Positions 29,275 to 30,929 of a DNA stretch of 30,929 nucleotides are shown here, piece by piece (the first letter of the stretch is position 1; each line of letters opens with the position of its first letter). The position numbers and the translations under genes were made by a program. Source of the DNA: Ophiothrix spiculata (taxonomy: Eukaryota > Echinodermata > Ophiuroidea > Amphilepidida > Ophiotrichidae). The DNA lies in NCBI GenBank assembly GCA_000969725.1, contig JXSR01S073357.1. One strand, 5' to 3'. The notes under the pieces were generated by a model that saw nothing but the letters and a program-made list of their open reading frames with translations, was not told where the DNA came from and ran no database searches.

Positions 29275-29560
29275 CAATGGGCCACTCCAGAACGTTTTTG
29301 CCCCCTAATAAAGGATGTTTTGAATTCCAGACTTTTTTACAAGTTTTGAGGAATGAAATTCCAGATACTTTTTTGGCATTTTAGACCATATTTCCAGGTA
29401 TTTTTAGCAAAATTTACTTGGTTTCCAGGTATTTTGACAGTTGTTGACTGGATTTCCATACTTTAAAATCATTTTGCTGCATGGAAATACAGATTTTAAC
29501 CACAATCAGTCTTTATATCCTCTGTGGGGGAGGGCAAACTTTTTCTGGAATGGCCCAATG
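29275..29560. mobile_element. About 285-bp MITE with CAATGGGCCACTCCAGAA ends
   Basis: Left CAATGGGCCACTCCAGAA, then CGTTTTTGCCCCC; right as reverse complement CATTGGGCCATTCCAGAA, then AAAGTTTGCCCTC. About 31 bp of imperfect terminal repeat. The inside repeats TTTCCAGGTATTTT-like words (29366-29460). Confidence 0.73.
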
Positions 29561-30594
29561 TTCCTTTGTGACATATGGCCAGATATTTGTCAACTTTACA
29601 CACAAAGTTGACATTGCACTTTGGCAGTAATACTTCACAGCAGTCCACATCTGGGCTCCATTCCCTACTATTGTAGCAACAGAGATCCATAACAGCGGTC
29701 CGAGAAAAAGTTCACTTTGCTTTCAAACCCCATGCAAATATCCATTACTTACATATGGAATGAAATTGTCTTGATACAGTACTAAATCTTCATCTTTTAG
29801 ATATCCCAATGCTACGGTGAATTTTCAAGTACCATTTCTAAGAACTGAAAGAATAGAAGAAAAAATATTAAGTCAATTAATAATGTTAATGAAATGCAAT
29901 TACCGGTACAAGCAATCAATATAAGTTAACACTGCATTAAGCCAAAACAAAAAAAAAGAACTCTGTCTCAGCTTCCTCAAATTTAACCAAATTTCTTCTT
30001 TTTTTTAGGTTTTCAGGAGATTTTTTGCCATTTTTTTATTTTTTCTTGCATCGAGAGATTAAAAAAAAAGGGGGGAAATTCGGCCACAAACCAAAAAAAA
30101 AAAAAAAAGTAATAAAATAAAGATTTCCACATAACGCATAGGCTTTTTGACTAAAAACAAAACAAAAAAACACGTAACACTTACGGTTTTGGGCCTAAGG
30201 AACCTGAGACATGGTTCTATTTTTTTGGCCTTATGCTGAAGTCACATGTAGAAAAAGATGTCAGCCAAGCTCTGCTGAGGTAGCATGTCACAGCAAAGAA
30301 AACCAACACAAGCGTTAGCTTTGAAGTAAATTGCTGTGAACTTGTAAAACTAGTGTGAGCTTTGTCTGCTGTGTCATGCTAGCTTGACTGGTGATGGATG
30401 AGGCGGCAAAGGGGGTGGGAACAAGGGGTGGGGGTTTGACAGGCCACCCCAAAAGAATTTCCGGAAAAAATAAAAAGAATAAAGAAAAAAAGAAGAGAGG
30501 ATAATCTAAAAGCAATTGTATGTCTCAAAAGTCTTGGAAATTTTTACTTTGTACTAAATGTTTGTTTCAAAAATTAAAATTTGATCTGTATTTA
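29561..30594. other. No gene recognised; homopolymer-rich
   Basis: Poly-T and poly-A blocks at 30000-30110, including AAAAAAAAAGGGGGG at about 30061 and a run of 16 A near 30094. No protein-like frame or clear element border. Confidence 0.45.
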
Positions 30595-30703
30595 GGTCAG
30601 ATTCCTTTTATTTGTTTGCGGTGTGGTTGCGGTGCGGTTGCGGTGCGTTTTGCACTGTAAGAGTACTGCAACGGCACCGCACACGGATAAAAGGAATCTA
30701 ACC
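30595..30703. mobile_element. 109-bp palindromic MITE, 4-bp target duplication TTTA
   Basis: GGTCAGATTCCTTTTAT at the left and (reverse complement of the right) GGTTAGATTCCTTTTAT. Inside, GCGGTGTGGTTGCGGTGCGG faces GCAACGGCACCGCAC. TTTA flanks both sides (30591-30594, 30704-30707). Confidence 0.8.
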
Positions 30704-30929
30704 TTTAGTGGTCTGTGTGCTTGTTTGGCTTGTCAGTTTTTAAAAGTTTGTCAAAAAAATTTGGGTGTTCCTTTGGGCCTCATATGTCAGTTGCCTCTAC
30801 CAATAAACCCTGGCAACACCCCTGCTACCATTAGCTTTATTTATTTTTTACAACAAAAGTATACTGATACATGTGCGTATGAAGCTACAAAAGTGATAGT
30901 CTGCTATCTTTTTGTGTTATCATTCAAAC
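30704..30929. other. No recognised feature to the window end
   Basis: Unique sequence; nothing supported. Confidence 0.4.

Noticed and set aside
1-30929. CRISPR array, integrase or prophage features
   Set aside because: The tandem repeats are not direct repeats with unique spacers, and splice sites, LINEs and hAT elements show a eukaryotic genome.

Overview
The window reads as eukaryotic, AT-rich, intron-containing and transposon-laden DNA. I think a marine invertebrate deuterostome (echinoderm or hemichordate) is the most likely source. The grounds are CR1/Jockey-like and Penelope-like retroelement debris, very many small inverted-repeat elements, frequent TAGGCCTA-type words and a short-chain dehydrogenase exon of animal type. 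This is inference: no complete conserved gene fixes the taxon. There are no operons, ribosome binding sites, CRISPR arrays or rRNA genes. Bases 12033-12817 are an assembly gap.

Layout. 1-1500: a 132-bp tandem repeat and a second zone, both saturated with GTAC words. 2321-4359: a dead non-LTR reverse transcriptase (minus strand) lying between about 50-bp inverted repeats. 4486-5443: exon 1 of an SDR9C-type dehydrogenase (retinol / 17-beta-hydroxysteroid / hydroxybutyrate dehydrogenase relatives; minus strand). The Rossmann-motif end of this exon is triplicated, and the middle copy is split by two small transposons. 5986-7337: a 1.35-kb element packed with CCAGTT/AACTGG words. 7990-8310: a second dead reverse transcriptase. 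8.4-11.6 kb: MITEs, tRNA-like sequences, a hAT-type element with a perfect 8-bp target duplication, a long tetranucleotide microsatellite and a 145-bp inverted pair. 12.8-15.2 kb: a satellite of about 186 bp that runs forward for seven units and then inverts for six.

15.4-19.7 kb is the most gene-like stretch. It holds a G-rich-ended MITE, a possible short first exon at 15866, and a convincing two-exon gene at 18247-18847. That gene encodes four 24-residue acidic repeats and a C-terminal CaaX box, with AATAAA downstream. An unrecognised reading frame at 19132-19542 ends inside a MITE. 20-26 kb is a chain of inverted-repeat elements, several nested or abutting, with one possible coiled-coil exon near 22.1 kb. 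27-30.9 kb holds a 0.5-kb foldback, a Penelope-like GIY-YIG endonuclease remnant split by a MITE with a 6-bp target duplication, and further MITEs.

How it fits together: few cellular genes are visible (the SDR exon and the CaaX protein are the best). Most of the DNA is short non-autonomous elements, several built almost entirely from one short near-palindromic word specific to that element. These word-saturated elements and the repeatedly invaded SDR exon triplication are the most unusual things here.
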